Source: Chenggangzhangella methanolivorans (GTDB taxonomy: Bacteria; Pseudomonadota; Alphaproteobacteria; Rhizobiales; Methylopilaceae). Taken from it: a stretch of 64,000 bases of DNA. Below the pieces are notes generated by a model. The model was not told where the DNA came from. It did no database searches and worked only from the letters and a program-made list of their open reading frames with translations. Numbering within the stretch: the stretch's first letter is position 1; every line of letters begins with the position of its first letter. Positions 1 through 11,037 of this stretch are shown here, piece by piece. A program made the position numbers and the translations under genes. The stretch is from NCBI RefSeq assembly GCF_019797865.1, contig NZ_CP081869.1:1178001-1242000 (forward strand), written 5' to 3'.

Positions 1-164
1 TCGCGCATGGCGCCCCAGTCCGGCTTAGGGTCGAGCGGCAGCTGGGCTATAAGTCTTTGAAGTACCTGACAAGCATCGAGGCTGTCGCGGCCGTCGACGG
101 ACTCGGAGCGGGCCGCGGAAGCATGCTCTCGGAACTCGGGTTTTCTTGGTACGCTGGGATCTGA
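1..164 (+). CDS. C-terminal end of a molybdopterin-dependent oxidoreductase (partial)
   Basis: The frame starting at base 3 is open from the window edge to a TGA at 162-164. It encodes about 53 residues, including LGYKSLKYLTSIEAV and ending in SWYAGI. This resembles the C-terminus of sulfite-oxidase-fold (Moco domain plus dimerisation domain) proteins, which often end in LGYK..KY...IE and a terminal WYAGI. Catalytic residues would lie upstream, outside the window. The gene converges on exoD, with stops about 30 bp apart. The family call rests on the tail motif only. Confidence 0.55.
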   Translation, partial: AHGAPVRLRVERQLGYKSLKYLTSIEAVAAVDGLGAGRGSMLSELGFSWYAGI

Positions 165-194
165 AGTCCTTGGATGTCTTTTCGAAGGGTTCGG

Positions 195-797
195 TCAGCC
201 AGGCGTCGCGGCGAACCCCAGGCCAACCGCCACCGCGGCGATCATCAATCCGATGGCGACCAGCATCAGCGCGCCATCCTTGACTGTCAGGGCGAGGCCG
301 AAGGCCGCGATCGCGGCCATTGGAGCAGCGCTCGCAAATGGCAGCAGTTCGAGAGGCGGCACGGTGAGCGCCAGCAGCGCGCATGCCGTGGCCGCGATGC
401 GAACCGCCGGGCCTTCGGTGAGCCACTCGAGCCGACCATGAAACAACCGGTCCAGTCGATCCGCGATCGGCCTCAGTTTGTCCGTAGAGGCGTCCACTTT
501 CTCCCGTGACACAGACCATTTCTTGACGCGTTCCGGCAGCCACATCTGGTCTCGACCCAAAGTCATCTGGATCGAAAACAGGGCGATAAGCGCGGCCAGC
601 AGCGACGGAACAGCGGGGATCGCTCCAAGCGGCGTCAGCACGAGCAACGCCGGCGCGATCAGGAATGGACCGTAGCCACGCGCGCCGAACGCATCCACGA
701 TGGCGCCGAGACTGACGCTCGAGCCGTCGTCAGCGGCGTCGTCGAGGCGATCCAGGATGTCGGCGACTTTTGAAGGAGCGTCTGGCACCTGGATCAA
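195..797 (-). CDS. exoD: ExoD family exopolysaccharide synthesis protein
   Basis: A 200-aa protein starting at TTG (797). A charged N-terminal stretch is followed by SLGAIVDAFGARGYGPFLIAPA and several hydrophobic segments (about residues 45-75, 130-150, 155-195). This is the ExoD layout: inner-membrane proteins first linked to exopolysaccharide production and alkaline tolerance in rhizobia. The biochemical role of the family is unknown. The 200-aa length is normal. No ATG fits better than the TTG, but the ribosome site is weak, so the start is uncertain. Confidence 0.8.
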   Translation of the reverse strand: MIQVPDAPSKVADILDRLDDAADDGSSVSLGAIVDAFGARGYGPFLIAPALLVLTPLGAIPAVPSLLAALIALFSIQMTLGRDQMWLPERVKKWSVSREKVDASTDKLRPIADRLDRLFHGRLEWLTEGPAVRIAATACALLALTVPPLELLPFASAAPMAAIAAFGLALTVKDGALMLVAIGLMIAAVAVGLGFAATPG

Positions 798-842
798 CGG
801 GCTGTCACCGCCCCCGTTCCGGGCCAGCGCCGCAAAGGTCGG

Positions 843-1156
843 TCAGTCTTCGCCTTGTAGGCTGTCGAACCATTTCGCGTAGGGCGTGTTGCGCGCGAGA
901 TGGCGACCATAGTCCGGCGCGCCATCGGTCCACCACACCGGTCCCCGCTCGCCAAGCGCGCGCTTGGCTGCGTCCACTTCGGCGCGAGCCCCAGCAAGCG
1001 TCCGCGTCTCCTTTCGCCGCCCGCACTGCACGCCGCGCCGCCATCAGCGCCGAGACGTGCTCGGCACGATCGGCCTCGGACAATGCTGGATCGCTCTTCC
1101 TCCAGAGCCGACCGCGGGCCGAAGTACCGGCCGTCAGGCGTCTGGGTGCTTGTCAC
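843..1156 (-). CDS. Conserved small protein, TPDGRY/WWTDGAPD type, frameshifted
   Basis: Three adjoining frames join into one protein of about 103 aa. A GTG at 1156 gives TPDGRYF. A shift near 1115 gives VRGRLWRKSDPALSEADRA and LMAARRAVRAAK. A second shift near 1005 gives LGERGPVWWTDGAPD and the stop. Small alphaproteobacterial proteins of unknown function share this order of segments (TPDGRY..VRGRLWR, LMAARRAV, ALGERGPVWW.DGAPD). It lies upstream of exoD on the same strand. The breaks look like base-calling indels rather than decay, because the downstream segments stay well conserved. Function is unknown. Confidence 0.6.
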
Positions 1157-1249
1157 TCAGGTGTCTCCCTCCCCGATCCTCGACTTGGAACGATGCCGCT
1201 CGCTTGCTTGGAAAAGGCTAACCGAAAAGCGCGAGCGGCCAGTGGGAGG

Positions 1250-1634
1250 ATGAACGCCATGGAAGACCATCGGGTCTGGGAATTCGAGAAGAGCCTGTGG
1301 ACCGGGGGAGCGGATCGTTATCGTGAGCTCGTCGACGACGAATGCCTGATGGTCCTGCCGAAGCCACCCTTCGTGATGAACGGAACGCAGGCGATTGAGG
1401 CCGTCTCCAATACGCCGCGATGGGACAGCGTCGAGCTTTCCAACGGCCAGATCGCGCGACCGCAGGAAGGCCTGATCGTCATCGCTTACGACGCCCATGC
1501 CAAAAGTAACGACGAAAGCTACGAGGCTCACTGCACGTCGACGCTGCGTCGCCCTCGACCATGAGGAATGGCGCGTCGTCCAGCACCAGCAGACGCTGCC
1601 GCCCAAGCTCGGAAGCATCGAGGATAAGCAGTGA
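1250..1634 (+). CDS. DUF4440 / NTF2-like protein, one frameshift
   Basis: The ATG at 1250 follows a good ribosome site (GGGAGG). The first frame runs EFEKSLWTGGADRYRELVDD to about 1550. A +1 shift then restores VALDHEEWRVVQQHQTLPP and a stop at 1632-1634. The total of about 127 aa is normal for SnoaL-like/DUF4440 proteins, small alpha+beta cone folds of varied or unknown function. The next gene starts on the overlapping GTGA, so the two are probably co-transcribed. The shift is probably an assembly indel. Confidence 0.65.
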
Positions 1635-1915
1635 GGGAGCGCATTTTGGACAAGGATGATCGTTCGACCTACGGCACGACGACCGCCAAGCCCGACGCCA
1701 AAGCCGGCGTCGAAGTGGGCGGCGGAGAGAAAGCCGCTGCGAAGGACCAGGCTGAAAAGGATAAGCACGACGACGAGCCCGACTCGAAATCAGACAGTCA
1801 GCACGAAAAGCGTCCCGAAGGTCCCCACGCTGAACCCAAGAACACCAACTACGAGGCGACGCCGGGAGCCGGCACGCTTCCGGACGCCGGCGATCAAGAT
1901 GCGACGGGCGGATAG
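1631..1915 (+). CDS. Small hydrophilic, probably disordered protein
   Basis: A 94-aa reading frame starts at GTG 1631, overlapping the stop of the DUF4440 gene (GTGA). It is very rich in Lys, Asp, Glu, Gly and Ala with almost no hydrophobic residues, as in stress-type disordered proteins. No domain is recognised. The GTGA overlap and the even charge pattern argue that it is translated. A start at TTG 1646 is possible. Confidence 0.45.
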   Translation: MRERILDKDDRSTYGTTTAKPDAKAGVEVGGGEKAAAKDQAEKDKHDDEPDSKSDSQHEKRPEGPHAEPKNTNYEATPGAGTLPDAGDQDATGG

Positions 1916-2026
1916 CGAGTGAAGGTGGGCCGCGACCGCGCCGCGTGGCTCCGAAGCTTGACAGCCATTACGCGCGGCTTCCAGCGCTCGTCAGGCAGGG
2001 CACTCTTACGCGTGCCAAATTTTGCT

Positions 2027-3612
<1,586 letters not shown>

Positions 3613-3616
<4 letters not shown>

Positions 3617-5280
3617 GCCTCGCTCCGCTTCAGGATGTCGTCGAGGCCACCGAGGCGGAACCAACGGTAGCCGTAGCCCTCCAGCACGACGTGGTGACGA
3701 CCGTCCGGTCCCGGGTCGCTGTGGTTCTCGTCGAGCAAGTTGGAGAGCGTCGCTGGCTCGTCGTCGGTCCCCTCCGCGCGGAACGCCACCTCCTTCGGCT
3801 CGACGTCGAAATTGTGCAGGAACACCACGACATTGCCGCGCCATTCGTAGCGCAGCGCGAGGATGGCTGGATCCTTGACCGGCAACACGCGGTATTCGCC
3901 CCAGCCGATCTCCGGAACCTCCTGGCGCATGCGGATGATGCGCTCCATCCAGTTGAACACCGATTGCGGGTCGCGACGCTGGTCGGCGACGTTGACGGTC
4001 TCGAAGCCGAAGGCGCCGCCCGAGATCGCCGGCAGATAGGTCTTCTCCGCGGTCGAGAAACCGCCGTTCTTGCGGTTGCTCCACTGCATGGGCGTGCGGG
4101 CGCAGTAGCGCTCCGGGAGCTTGAGGTCGTCGCCCATGGCGATCTCGTCGCCATATCGCATCACCGGCGTGCCGGGCAGCGTGAACATCAGGCTGTAGGC
4201 GAGTTCGAGCCGCCGCCGGTCCGCCTTCAGCATCGGGGCGAGACGACGGCGGATGCCGCGGTCGTAGAGTTGCATCGCCTTTTCGGGCCCGAACTCGTCG
4301 AACACTTTTTGGCGCTGCTCGGGCTCCAGCCGTCCAAGGTCGAGTTCGTCGTGGTTGCGCAGGAAGAGGCCCCACTGGGCGGTGGGATAGGCGGTCTTCG
4401 TTTCGTTCAGGCCCTTGGCGAGCGGGCCGCTGTCGCCGGAGGCGAGCGCATAGAACAGGCGCTGGTTGACGTGGAAGTTGAACATCATCTGCAGGCGGTC
4501 GCCGTCGTCGCCGAAGTATTTCATCGCCTCCTTCGGGACGATGTTGGCCTCGCCGAGGATGATGCTGTCGCCCTTGCGCCACTGCAGGAATTCGCGGAAC
4601 GAGCGCAGCATCGAGAAGTCGGACGGCGGTTCGAGCCCGACGTCCGGTCCTTTCTCGGCGATCACGAACGGAACCGCGTCCATCCGAAAGCCCGACACGC
4701 CGAGCTGGATCCAGAAGCCCATGATCTTCAGGAGCTCCGCCTGCACGAGCGGGCTCGCCGTGTTGAGGTCGGGCTGGAAATCGTAGAAGCGGTGGAAATA
4801 GTAGGCCTTGGCGGCCTCGTCATAGGTCCAGGTCGTGGTCTGGACGCCCGGAAACACCATGCCCTTGTCGGCGTTCTTGGGCTTCTTCTTCGACCAGACG
4901 TACCAGTCGCGATAGGGCGACTTCGGGTCCGAGCGTGCGGACTTGAACCAGGGGTGCTCGTCGGAGGTGTGGTTGACCACGAGGTCGATCAGCACCCGCA
5001 TGCCGCGCTGCTTGCAGCCATGGGTGAACTCGACGAAATCGCCGAGCGTCCCGAAGCGTTCGTCGACATTGTAGTAGTCGGAGACGTCGTAGCCGTCGTC
5101 GCGGCCGGGCGAGGTCTGGAACGGCATCAGCCAGATCGCTGTGACGCCCAGGCCATGCAGATAATCTAGCCGCCGGGTGAGCCCGCGGAAGTCGCCGACG
5201 CCGTCGCCGTCGGAGTCCATGAAGCTCTCGACCGCCACGCAGTAGACGATCGCGTTCTTGTACCAGAGATCGGTGATCAA
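3613..5280 (-). CDS. treS: Trehalose synthase-family GH13 enzyme
   Basis: GH13 protein of about 555 aa. It carries LIDLVVNHTS, GFRMDAVPF, ILGEANI and FLRNHDELDL; an NHDEL signature is typical of trehalose synthase (maltose to trehalose isomerisation). The track of conserved sequence starts at ITDLWYKNAIVYCVAVESF, so I place the start at TTG 5280 (another upstream start, 5343, would add a poorly conserved tail). TreS is cytoplasmic and links maltose to trehalose, a compatible solute. Its stop overlaps the start of the downstream alpha-glucosidase. A broader alpha-amylase function cannot be excluded. Confidence 0.75.
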
Positions 5281-5385
5281 CCGCCGCCTCCCGCTCAGCG
5301 CCCTCGATGGGCCGAACGTGGAGCGCGGCCGGACGTTCCTCATCCGGCCGGGCGTATCGCCGCCTGAGTTTTTATCCCGATGCGA

Positions 5386-7620
5386 TCAGAGCAGCTTGTC
5401 GATCGTGATCGGCAGCTCGCGAACGCGCTTGCCGGTCGCGTGGAACACCGCGTTCGCGATCGCGGCGGCCGCGCCCACGATGCCGATCTCGCCGAGACCC
5501 TTGATGCCTAGCGGATTGGCCTTGTCGTCCTCCTCGACGAAGATGACGTCGATGTTCTGAACGTCGGCGTGGGCCGGCATGTGGTACTCGCCGAGATTGG
5601 CGTTCACGACCCGGCCGAGCGTCTTGTCCCACATGGTCTCTTCATGAAGCGCCATGCCCATCCCCATCACCACGCCGCCAAGAATCTGGCTGCGGGCGGT
5701 GGCGAGGTTCAGGATCTTGCCGGCAGCGATCGCGCTGACGATGTGGGTCACCCGCACGACGCCAAGCTGCTCGTCGACGCGCACCTCGGCGAACACCGCC
5801 GAATGCGTAAAGGCCGCGAACTTCTCCGCGAACTCTTCATCCGGCGCGAACGATCCTTCGGCCTTCACCTCGCCGCCGCCCGAAGCCGCGATCGCATCGG
5901 CGTAGGACACCGACCGCTCGCCATCCGAGACCAGCGATATGCGGCCGTTCGAAAACGCGACATGGTCGAGGCTGGCGTTTGCGAGCGGTGAGTCGTCGAT
6001 GCCGCGCGCGAGCGTCAGCAGCTCTTTCTTCAACTCCGCGCACGCGACCCGAACGGCGTTGCCAGCCGAGGCCGCGCCCCAGGATCCGCCCTCGGGCGGC
6101 GCCATCGGCAGGTCGGTGTCGCCGACTTCCGTGGTGACGTCCTCGATGTCGAGATCGAAGGCGTCCGCGGCGATCTGCGCGAGGATCGTGTAGGTTCCGG
6201 TGCCGATGTCTGCCGTGCCGCACGCGACCTTGAGCTTGCCGTCGGCGGAGAGCGTGGCGCACGCGGAATGCGGCATCATCATCGCCTCCCAGCAGCCGGT
6301 CGCCATGCCGAGGCCGACAAGCTCCTTGCCGTCCCGCATCGAACGCGGCTCGGGTGAGCGGTTAGACCAGCCGAACCGCTCTGCGCCCTTTTCGTAGGCC
6401 GCCTTCAGCTCCTTGGACGAGAACGGCTTGTCGTCGTTCTGGTCCTTCTCGGCGTAGTTCTTCAGCCTTAGCTCGAGCGGATTCATGCCGAGCCGGTAGG
6501 ACATCTCGTCCATCGCGACCTCGAGCGCGTAGAGGCCGAGCGCGGCGCCCGGCGCGCGCATGTCGGACGGCGTCGAGACGTCGATCTTGGCGAGCTCGTA
6601 TTTCAGGGTGACGTTCGGGCAGGCGTAGAGCAGGCCCGACCAGTTCACAGTCGGCTCCTGATAGTCCTCGTAGCGCGACGTCGCCTGGATGGCGTGATGT
6701 GCGATCGACGTCAGCGTTCCGTCGTCCTGCGCTGACAGCGAGACCGTCTGCAGCGTGTCGGGGCGCCAGCCCATCGTGTACATCTGGCCGCGGGTCAGCA
6801 CGAGCCGGACCGATCGCTCGTGCTTCAATGCCGCCATGGTCGCGAGCAGCAGGTCGTAATGCGGCCGGAGCGCCATGCCGAAGGCCCCGCCCACGAAGGG
6901 CGAGGTCACCCGCACCTTGTCCGGATCGAGGCCTAGTACCGCGCAGATGTACATCTTCGGGTTGTTCACCCCTTGGGTCTTGGTGTGTATCGTCAGCGCG
7001 CCGTCGCCTTCCCAGACGACGGTCGTCGCCATCAGCTCCATGGGATTGTGATGCTCGGGCGCGACCCGGTAGCTCTCGCTCAGCTTGATGTCAGAACCCT
7101 TGAAAGTCGCTTCGGCGTCGCCGCGCGGGGGCGGCGGCGGCGGAATGCCGTCACGGGGCTCGAACGTGTCGTAGGCCTCGTGGCGCGCCTCCGCGACGTC
7201 GACCGTCGGCCTCTTGGCCTCGTAGGTCGCGGTCACGAGCGAGGCCGCGTGGCGCGCGTTTTCGTGGGTGTCGGCGACGACCAGAGCGATCGCCTGGCCG
7301 CTGTAGAAGATGCGGTCGTTGTAAAGCGGGCGGAACGGGCTGCCGGGCACCGCCACCATGTCATTGAGATAGGGCTTGTCGCTATCCGGCAGCTCCGGGC
7401 GGTTCTCATGCGTCAGGATGTCGATGACGCCGGGCGCGCCCTTCGCGGTCGACAGATCGATGCTGACGATGCGGCCCTTGGCGATCGTCGACGGCACGGC
7501 CGCGGCGTAGACCATGCCGTCGGCGAAGAACTCGGCGGCGTATTTCGCGCGGCCCGTCACTTTAAGCGCGCCGTCCACGCGCGGGTGAGCGCGGCCGACA
7601 TAGGGATGGACGTTCGACAT
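5386..7620 (-). CDS. paoC: Aldehyde oxidoreductase molybdenum-binding subunit (PaoC/YagR type)
   Basis: A 744-aa large subunit of the xanthine-oxidase family. The N-terminal domain (HPRVDGALKVTGRAKYAAEF) is the aldehyde-oxidase a/b hammerhead. Mo-cofactor segments follow, including GGAFGMALR and GSWGAASAGNA, and the family's catalytic Glu in KGLGEIGIVG near the C-terminus. It forms a heterotrimer with the FAD and 2Fe-2S subunits encoded just upstream. PaoABC-type enzymes oxidise aromatic aldehydes to acids. The ATG at 7620 sits 14 bp after the paoB stop. The start is well defined by the conserved MSNVHPYVGRAHPRVDG. Confidence 0.88.
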   Translation of the reverse strand: MSNVHPYVGRAHPRVDGALKVTGRAKYAAEFFADGMVYAAAVPSTIAKGRIVSIDLSTAKGAPGVIDILTHENRPELPDSDKPYLNDMVAVPGSPFRPLYNDRIFYSGQAIALVVADTHENARHAASLVTATYEAKRPTVDVAEARHEAYDTFEPRDGIPPPPPPRGDAEATFKGSDIKLSESYRVAPEHHNPMELMATTVVWEGDGALTIHTKTQGVNNPKMYICAVLGLDPDKVRVTSPFVGGAFGMALRPHYDLLLATMAALKHERSVRLVLTRGQMYTMGWRPDTLQTVSLSAQDDGTLTSIAHHAIQATSRYEDYQEPTVNWSGLLYACPNVTLKYELAKIDVSTPSDMRAPGAALGLYALEVAMDEMSYRLGMNPLELRLKNYAEKDQNDDKPFSSKELKAAYEKGAERFGWSNRSPEPRSMRDGKELVGLGMATGCWEAMMMPHSACATLSADGKLKVACGTADIGTGTYTILAQIAADAFDLDIEDVTTEVGDTDLPMAPPEGGSWGAASAGNAVRVACAELKKELLTLARGIDDSPLANASLDHVAFSNGRISLVSDGERSVSYADAIAASGGGEVKAEGSFAPDEEFAEKFAAFTHSAVFAEVRVDEQLGVVRVTHIVSAIAAGKILNLATARSQILGGVVMGMGMALHEETMWDKTLGRVVNANLGEYHMPAHADVQNIDVIFVEEDDKANPLGIKGLGEIGIVGAAAAIANAVFHATGKRVRELPITIDKLL

Positions 7621-7634
7621 GGGCTGACGTCCCT

Positions 7635-8651
7635 TCAGTTGACGATCTTGTTGGACTGGACCTGCGGCGTCCCGGCGGCGGCCTGGGACAGCGCGCGGAC
7701 GACGGCGCGGCGGGCGAGCTCGATCTTGAAGTCGTTCTCGCCATGGCCGACCGCGCCCTTCAGCAGGCGGTCGGCCGCCTCCTCGAATGCGCCGGAGGAC
7801 GGCAGCTTGCCCTTCAGCAACGCCTCGGCCTCGGGAACGCGCCAAGGCTTGTGCGCGACGCCGCCGAGCGCGATGCGCGCCTCGCTGACCACGTCGCCGT
7901 CGAGCTCGATGGCGGCCGCGACCGAGACCAGCGCAAAGGCGTAGGACAGCCGGTCGCGAAGCTTGAGATAGGTATGGTTCTGGCCAAAGCGTGGGGCCGG
8001 CAGTTCGACCGCCGTAACCATCTCGCCGTGGGCGAGCGTGTTGTCTTTTTCCGGCGTATCGCCGGGCAGGCGATGGAAGTCCTCGAACGCGATTACCCGG
8101 GCGCCGTCCGGCCCCTCGACATGGACCGTCGCGCCGAGCGCCGCGAGCGCGACGCACATGTCGGACGGATGGGTGGCGATGCAGGCGTCGCTCGCGCCGA
8201 GGATCGCATGGATGCGGTTGACGCCTGTCTTGGCAGGGCAGCCCGAACCCGGCTCGCGTTTGTTGCAGGGAACGCCAGCGTCGTAAAAATAGTAGCAGCG
8301 CGTGCGCTGAAGCAGGTTCCCCCCGGTGGTGGCGGCGTTCCTGAGCTGGGCGGAGGCGCCGGCCAGAATGGCGCTCGCGAGCAGCGGATAGTCCCGCTCG
8401 ATCCGCGCGTCATAGGCGAGGTCCGAATTCGGCACGAGCGCGCCGATCTTCAGGCCGCCGTCGGCGGTCTGCTCGATAGCTTTGAGCGGCAGCCGCGTGA
8501 TGTCGACGAGACGCCCCGGGCGCTCGACATCGTACTTCATCAGGTCGACGAGATTGGTGCCGCCCGCGATGAAACGCGCCTGCGGATCGCCCGCCACCGC
8601 CTGAATGGCGTCGCCGACGGTGGTGGCGCGGGTGTAGCTGAAGTTCATCAT
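7635..8651 (-). CDS. paoB: Aldehyde oxidoreductase FAD-binding subunit (PaoB/YagS type)
   Basis: A 338-aa CO-dehydrogenase flavoprotein-type subunit. [15 protein letters not shown] is the FAD pyrophosphate-binding loop. [16 protein letters not shown] starts a cysteine-bearing insert (RTRC...PCNKR...GSGCPA) matching the extra 4Fe-4S cluster that separates PaoB from ordinary xanthine dehydrogenase FAD subunits. It passes electrons between the 2Fe-2S and Mo subunits. Its ATG overlaps the paoA stop (ATGA, 8648-8651), so translation is coupled. Confidence 0.88.
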   Translation of the reverse strand: MMNFSYTRATTVGDAIQAVAGDPQARFIAGGTNLVDLMKYDVERPGRLVDITRLPLKAIEQTADGGLKIGALVPNSDLAYDARIERDYPLLASAILAGASAQLRNAATTGGNLLQRTRCYYFYDAGVPCNKREPGSGCPAKTGVNRIHAILGASDACIATHPSDMCVALAALGATVHVEGPDGARVIAFEDFHRLPGDTPEKDNTLAHGEMVTAVELPAPRFGQNHTYLKLRDRLSYAFALVSVAAAIELDGDVVSEARIALGGVAHKPWRVPEAEALLKGKLPSSGAFEEAADRLLKGAVGHGENDFKIELARRAVVRALSQAAAGTPQVQSNKIVN

Positions 8652-9217
8652 TCCGCGGCCTCCAGCTTGGGCGTCTTCAGCGTCGGGGCCTCACGCGCGC
8701 TCCGCACCTCTTCGATCGCTTCGACGATATTGGTGTAGGCGCCGCAGCGGCAGAGATTGCCGCTCATCAGCTCGCGGATTTCCTCCGGTCCATGGGCGTG
8801 GCCCTCGTCCAGCATCCCGACCGCCGAACAGATCTGGCCCGGCGTGCAGTAGCCGCACTGGAAGGCGTCATGCGCCACGAAGGCGGCCTGCAGCGGATGC
8901 AGCTCTTCGGGCCTTCCGAGGCCCTCGATCGTCGTGATCTCGCGACCGTCGTTCATGACGGCGAGCTGCAGGCAGGAATTCACTCGCCTGCCGTCGACCA
9001 GCACCGTGCAGGCGCCGCACTGGCCCTGGTCACATCCCTTCTTCGAGCCGGTGAGATGCAGCCGCTCGCGGAGCACGTCGAGCAGCGTCGCCGAGGGCGG
9101 GATCTCGACGGAATGGGTCTCGCCGTTCACCGACAAGGTGACGGCGACGGGCTCCGAAGCGGAGCGCGCGTCTTGCGCCAAGGGACATCTCCCAAAACTG
9201 GTTGTCACGCCCTCCAT
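8648..9217 (-). CDS. paoA: Aldehyde oxidoreductase 2Fe-2S subunit (PaoA/YagT type)
   Basis: A 189-aa iron-sulfur subunit. The plant-type ferredoxin motif is [15 protein letters not shown] with a distal Cys (NSCLQLA). The C-terminal helical 2Fe-2S domain has QCGYCTPGQ and NLCRCGAY. First gene of the paoABC operon. E. coli PaoA has a Tat signal; here the N-terminus before the ferredoxin domain is short (about 20 aa) and shows no twin arginine, so the complex may be cytoplasmic or the start may be misplaced. Confidence 0.88.
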   Translation of the reverse strand: MEGVTTSFGRCPLAQDARSASEPVAVTLSVNGETHSVEIPPSATLLDVLRERLHLTGSKKGCDQGQCGACTVLVDGRRVNSCLQLAVMNDGREITTIEGLGRPEELHPLQAAFVAHDAFQCGYCTPGQICSAVGMLDEGHAHGPEEIRELMSGNLCRCGAYTNIVEAIEEVRSAREAPTLKTPKLEAAE

Positions 9218-9250
9218 CGAGTGCGCGAAGCGTCTTGGGATCAGAACAAT

Positions 9251-9619
9251 TCAAAACCGGGGACGTTCCCGCTCCACGATAATCGCGGTGTGAGAAAAGA
9301 TCGCCTCGATGGGCGCAGACGGCTTGCGGATCTCGACCCGCACACGTTGCGCGATCCGGAACTTCACAAACACCGCCGCCGCGACCGCGTTGGCCGCCGC
9401 CTCGACCAGCTTGTAGCGGCGCTCGGTGAAGGCCTTCGTGACGGTCTCGACGAGGTCCGCCCAGTCGATCGTGCCGTCGGCGTCGTCGCGTTCCTCCGCG
9501 ACCGACAAGTCCGCTCCGATCTCGACGTCGATGAAAAAGCGCTGTCCGAGCTCCGCCTCGGCGTCGAACAGCCCGTGACGGGCGAAGATCGACAGGTCCT
9601 TCAGCACCACTTTGTCCAC
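9251..9619 (-). CDS. folB: Dihydroneopterin aldolase family protein
   Basis: A 122-aa protein matching the FolB fold: KDLSIFARHGLFDAE at the N-terminus, IDWADLVETVT in the middle, LVEAAANAVA, and a basic C-terminal strand. FolB converts dihydroneopterin to hydroxymethyl-dihydropterin in folate synthesis. I chose the GTG at 9619 because GAGGAG lies about 8 bases upstream and the family begins just here; a start at 9718 adds an unconserved tail. It is not followed by folK or folP in the window. Confidence 0.8.
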   Translation of the reverse strand: MDKVVLKDLSIFARHGLFDAEAELGQRFFIDVEIGADLSVAEERDDADGTIDWADLVETVTKAFTERRYKLVEAAANAVAAAVFVKFRIAQRVRVEIRKPSAPIEAIFSHTAIIVERERPRF

Positions 9620-9778
9620 GCGACGACTCCTCGTTGTTTTTAGGTCCAACGCGCGGGCGGGGAAATCGATCATGGCGCGCGCCCCGCTGGCGCCGCGGAT
9701 CCAGCGCGCCAGTTGCACCGGTCAGGCCATCTCGGCCCTTGGAACGCACACCCGCATGCGCAAGAACCGCGTTCACCG

Positions 9779-10636
9779 ATGACCGCCCGTACCGCGGCGC
9801 GCATGCGCGAGATCGAAAAGGGCTTCCTGGTCGGGCTTGGTCGCGCCGCCGGCGGCTCGATCGTGTTTGCCCTGCCCGTCTTAATGACCATGGAGATGTG
9901 GTCGCTCGGCGCGAGCATGGACCGCCCACGGCTGGCGCTTCTGCTCGTCGCGATCGTGCCGCTGCTCGTCGGGCTGTCGCACTACATCGGCTTCGAGGAG
10001 ACCGAGACCTGGGTCGACGACCTGCGCGACGCTTTCGTGGCGATCGCGGTCGGCTTCGTCACCTCTGCGATCGTTCTGTCGCTGTTCGGGCTTATCGGGC
10101 CGCACCTCTCCTTCGACGAGGTCTTGGGCGCGATCGTCATCCAGACCGTGCCGGCGAGTTTCGGGGCCGTGATCGCGCAAGGGCAGCTGGGGCAGTCGGA
10201 CGAGGCCGACGACAGCCGCAACAAGCAGGCGGGCTATGGCGGATCGCTGCTCTTCGTCGCGAGCGGGGCCGTGTTCCTGTCGTTCAACATCGCGCCCACC
10301 GAGGAGATCGACTTCATCTCGGCCTCGATGACGCCGTGGCACGCGATCGCGCTCGTCCTCGTCTCGATCGCGATGATGCACGCGATCGTCTACTCGGTCG
10401 GGTTCGAAGGACAGAGCGCGACGAGGCCCGACGACTACAGCTTCTGGAGCGTCTTCGTTCGCAACAGCCTGCCGGGCTACGCCATCGCGCTGCTGGTCTC
10501 GGCCGCGATGCTCTGGATCTTCGGACGTCTCGACGATCTTGGCGCGTCGGCGGCGCTTCGCCTGGTCATCGTGCTCGGCTTCCCGGCCGCGATGGGCGCG
10601 GCGTTCGCTCGGCTCATCGTGGGAGGACAGAGCTGA
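9779..10636 (+). CDS. TIGR02587 family integral membrane protein
   Basis: A 285-aa protein with about seven hydrophobic segments. A short basic N-terminus (MREIEKGFLVGLGRAAGGS) leads into the first membrane span, followed by LSHYIGFEETETWVDDLRDAF in a loop. It matches the TIGR02587 (DUF2391) family of putative membrane proteins, always found beside TIGR02588. Function is unknown. The next gene begins on the overlapping TGATG. An upstream in-frame start at 9713 is possible, but the ATG at 9779 fits the family length. Confidence 0.75.
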   Translation: MTARTAARMREIEKGFLVGLGRAAGGSIVFALPVLMTMEMWSLGASMDRPRLALLLVAIVPLLVGLSHYIGFEETETWVDDLRDAFVAIAVGFVTSAIVLSLFGLIGPHLSFDEVLGAIVIQTVPASFGAVIAQGQLGQSDEADDSRNKQAGYGGSLLFVASGAVFLSFNIAPTEEIDFISASMTPWHAIALVLVSIAMMHAIVYSVGFEGQSATRPDDYSFWSVFVRNSLPGYAIALLVSAAMLWIFGRLDDLGASAALRLVIVLGFPAAMGAAFARLIVGGQS

Positions 10637-11034
10637 TGGCCGCCAAGCAGCCTGCGCGGCGCGAGGTGGGCCGCCTCGAATGGATCGTGGGCGCGCTCGG
10701 CGCGGCGATCGTGGTCGCGGTGCTCGGCGTGCTGACCCACGAGGCGCTGACCTATCACGAAGGCGCGCCCGTGCTCGTTGTGAAGGTGCTCGACGTCACC
10801 CCGACCGAAGGCGGCTATGTCGTCCGATTCATGACCGAGAACCGCGGGCCCTCGACCGCCGCAGAGGTCGTGGTGGCCGCGACGCTGACAGATGGCGACC
10901 GGGTGATCGAACGCGCCGAGACGACGCTCGACTACATCGCGCGGAAGTCTGATCGGGGCGCTGGCGTCATCCTGAAGCGCGACCCGGCGTCGGCCACGCT
11001 GGAGATCGCGGCGACGTCGTACCGGAAGCCCTGA
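10636..11034 (+). CDS. TIGR02588 family protein
   Basis: A 132-aa protein with one N-terminal membrane anchor (about residues 16-36, IVGALGAAIVVAVLGVLTHE) and a C-terminal domain of beta strands (FMTENRGPSTAAEVVV) resembling an immunoglobulin-like fold facing the periplasm. It is the standing partner of the preceding TIGR02587 gene, with which it overlaps by one base. Function is unknown. It converges on the cytochrome c gene, whose stop lies only 3 bp away. Confidence 0.75.
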   Translation: MAAKQPARREVGRLEWIVGALGAAIVVAVLGVLTHEALTYHEGAPVLVVKVLDVTPTEGGYVVRFMTENRGPSTAAEVVVAATLTDGDRVIERAETTLDYIARKSDRGAGVILKRDPASATLEIAATSYRKP

Positions 11035-11037
11035 GCT

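Noticed and set aside
3691..5169. 492-aa plus-strand frame opposite treS
   Set aside because: Shadow of a conserved gene; no domain or ribosome site.
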